This document shows positions 62,600 through 64,000 of a DNA stretch of 64,000 bases, in pieces. Position numbers and translations under genes: made by a program. Position 1 is the stretch's first letter. Each line of letters starts with the position of its first letter. The notes under the pieces were generated by a model. It saw nothing but the letters and a program-made list of their open reading frames with translations, was not told where the DNA came from and searched no databases. The DNA is taken from contig NC_021671.1 of NCBI RefSeq assembly GCF_000247815.1, forward strand, positions 22,291,874 to 22,355,873, in the 5' to 3' direction. This DNA is from Ficedula albicollis. Taxonomy: Eukaryota; Chordata; Aves; Passeriformes; Muscicapidae.

Positions 62600-62730
62600 G
62601 TATTTTAAAGTGCACTTGTGCTGTGCTCTCATTGCTTGGGCGGCCGCGCTCCATCTGCACGCAAAGTGCACTTGTGCTGTGCTCTCATTGCTTGCGCGGC
62701 CGCGCTCCATCTGCGCATGATTACGTAACA
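62600..62730. promoter_or_regulatory. Candidate regulatory cluster: duplicated CpG-rich unit plus palindromic D-box
   Basis: Directly after the 56-bp CpG-rich duplication there is an NRF1-like half 'ctgcgcatg' and a perfect TTACGTAA palindrome (62721-62728), the consensus of PAR-bZIP/E4BP4 (D-box) factors. The combination of preserved CpG and a perfect motif suggests a regulatory element in intron 4. It rests on motif reading only. Confidence 0.3.
62607..62718. repeat. Tandem duplication, 56-bp CpG-rich unit, two copies
   Basis: Copy 1 is 62607-62662 and copy 2 is 62663-62718. Both begin aaagtgcacttgtgctgtgc and include the 8-bp GCGGCCGC sequence and 'gctccatctgc'. Differences are gggcgg/gcgcgg and gcacgc/gcgcat. 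This is an unusual CpG cluster in an AT-rich intron. Confidence 0.97.
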
Positions 62731-64000
62731 CCAGAGAGGATGAGATGCTTGCAATCAAGTGAATCCAACTGCCCCTAATGCAAAGCAGATGGAAGTTTTC
62801 TTAACATGCTGATTGTAGGATTATTGTGTGTCATAACTAAAGAAGGATTTGCAAATAGGGAAATCCAAAGTCATGTTTGTTATGTTAGACTAAGACTTTA
62901 GGCTACCGAAGGATATCCAGGGTCTAAACTGCTGTGATAACCAAATTAAGGTACTGCATTTTTTTTCAGGTGGTTTTTAGGTTTCTTGAAGATCTACAAG
63001 ATCACTTTCATTTACTTGTAGCTACTTGTATACTCAGATTTATAAGAACACCTCTTTGTTCACCTGAGGAAATTTTGATACTGAGTCATCTGTGGCAGAC
63101 TGAGTAGGAAACAATTTCTCCAACCAATACATACAGCTGGCCTTATGTGGGCAGTCGTTGAAACAACAAAATACCTAAAGTGCATAGGATAACTTCCTAA
63201 GAAAGTTTATGTGTCGACATAGAGATCTCATTTGTGGCATGTCCTCAAGTGAAAAAATGCTGCACACTCTAATATGTGTTCCTAATGTCTGTCTAGAGAA
63301 ATGTAGCTAACACTTGATTTGTTGATTTAATCAAAAGATGCCAAATTTGAAGAGTTATTTTTTCCTTCAAGCTACTGCAGATGTTTTCAAAAAGGTGATA
63401 TTACTGGTAGTATAAAAACAGAAATAATCGTCTTTTGATGTCACTGTGTAATGAGAAATTATGGTAATATTTTAGAAATATGCATTTTTCTCTGAAATGG
63501 AACAATTTGATAATATACATTAGATATAACATATCTATTCCAAGATATCTTGGAGTTACCTTTCCTAGCTCTTAAGGGAAGAGTGGAGAGTGACACATCA
63601 AGCAGTACAGCTGCAGCATGTGAGTCAATAAGATCATGCAGCCACAGAGGAGCAAACAGCTTTCTTAAGTACATCAGACTAATGTAAGATGTATGAAATA
63701 ATCACACTTCACTGGTCTGCACTGTTAAGAGCTTAGACATAGTCTGCATTCAGTTTTAGGCGTGATTCTGGAAAAGGGCTGTTGGGCAACTGGAGAGTCT
63801 CCAGAGGCAACTGAAGAGTGAACAGAGGTCTGGGAACACTGATTTTAAAGGGAAATTGAGTGCACTGTGGTTATTAGACTGAAGAAGAAAACATTCAGAA
63901 GCATGATAACAGTCTTGTGGTACATGAAAAGCTTCTCCACAGATAAAAGAAAGAATCTGTTTCCCATGATCCACAAACATTGTGGACCAGTATCGAGTTT

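Noticed and set aside
62318..62758. Minus-strand open frame of 146 codons, the second longest in the window
   Set aside because: It runs through the 56-bp tandem duplication, so it repeats part of itself, and shows no recognisable domain. It is more likely a by-product of the CpG-rich repeat.

Overview
This is vertebrate nuclear DNA, almost certainly from a bird. It is AT-rich and intron-like, with no long ORFs. It carries CR1 (chicken repeat 1) LINE fragments in both orientations and solo LTRs of avian endogenous retroviruses. One LTR type (about 4690-5250) matches my memory of passerine LTRs, so a songbird is the best guess, though not proven.

The only protein-coding gene I can support is ANOS1 (KAL1, anosmin-1) on the + strand, and the window lies entirely inside it. 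Three consecutive internal exons are present with consensus splice sites: a 48-nt exon at 9064-9111, a 63-nt exon at 56371-56433 and a 223-nt exon at 59473-59695. They join in frame (intron phases 0, 0, 0, then 1) and encode the end of the N-terminal Cys-rich region plus the complete eight-cysteine WAP domain. The first exon (signal peptide) must lie upstream of base 1, and the fibronectin III exons must lie beyond base 64000. Intron 2 alone is 47.3 kb.

Layout: 1-9063 is the end of intron 1, with one CR1 in sense, one CR1 antisense and two antisense LTRs. Exon 2 follows. Intron 2 (9112-56370) holds a 2.2-kb 5'-truncated CR1 ORF2 pseudogene, a second CR1 fragment carrying the start of the endonuclease, several short CR1 ends, an antisense ERVL-type solo LTR at about 50938-51618, two CpG-enriched non-repetitive segments that look like candidate regulatory elements, and many tandem duplications. 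Exon 3, intron 3 (3 kb), exon 4 and the start of intron 4 complete the window.

The most striking feature is the number of exact, directly adjacent local duplications: at least 17 loci with unit lengths from 28 to 1491 bp, nearly all with two copies and no spacer, adding about 3.4 kb. The largest is a nested A-B-B-A-B array at 29304-31856. They may be real tandem duplications, haplotype sequences wrongly placed end to end by an assembler, or a mixture. The sequence alone cannot decide, but the pattern is unusual enough to check first. I see no CRISPR array, RNA gene, operon or novel defence-like system here.
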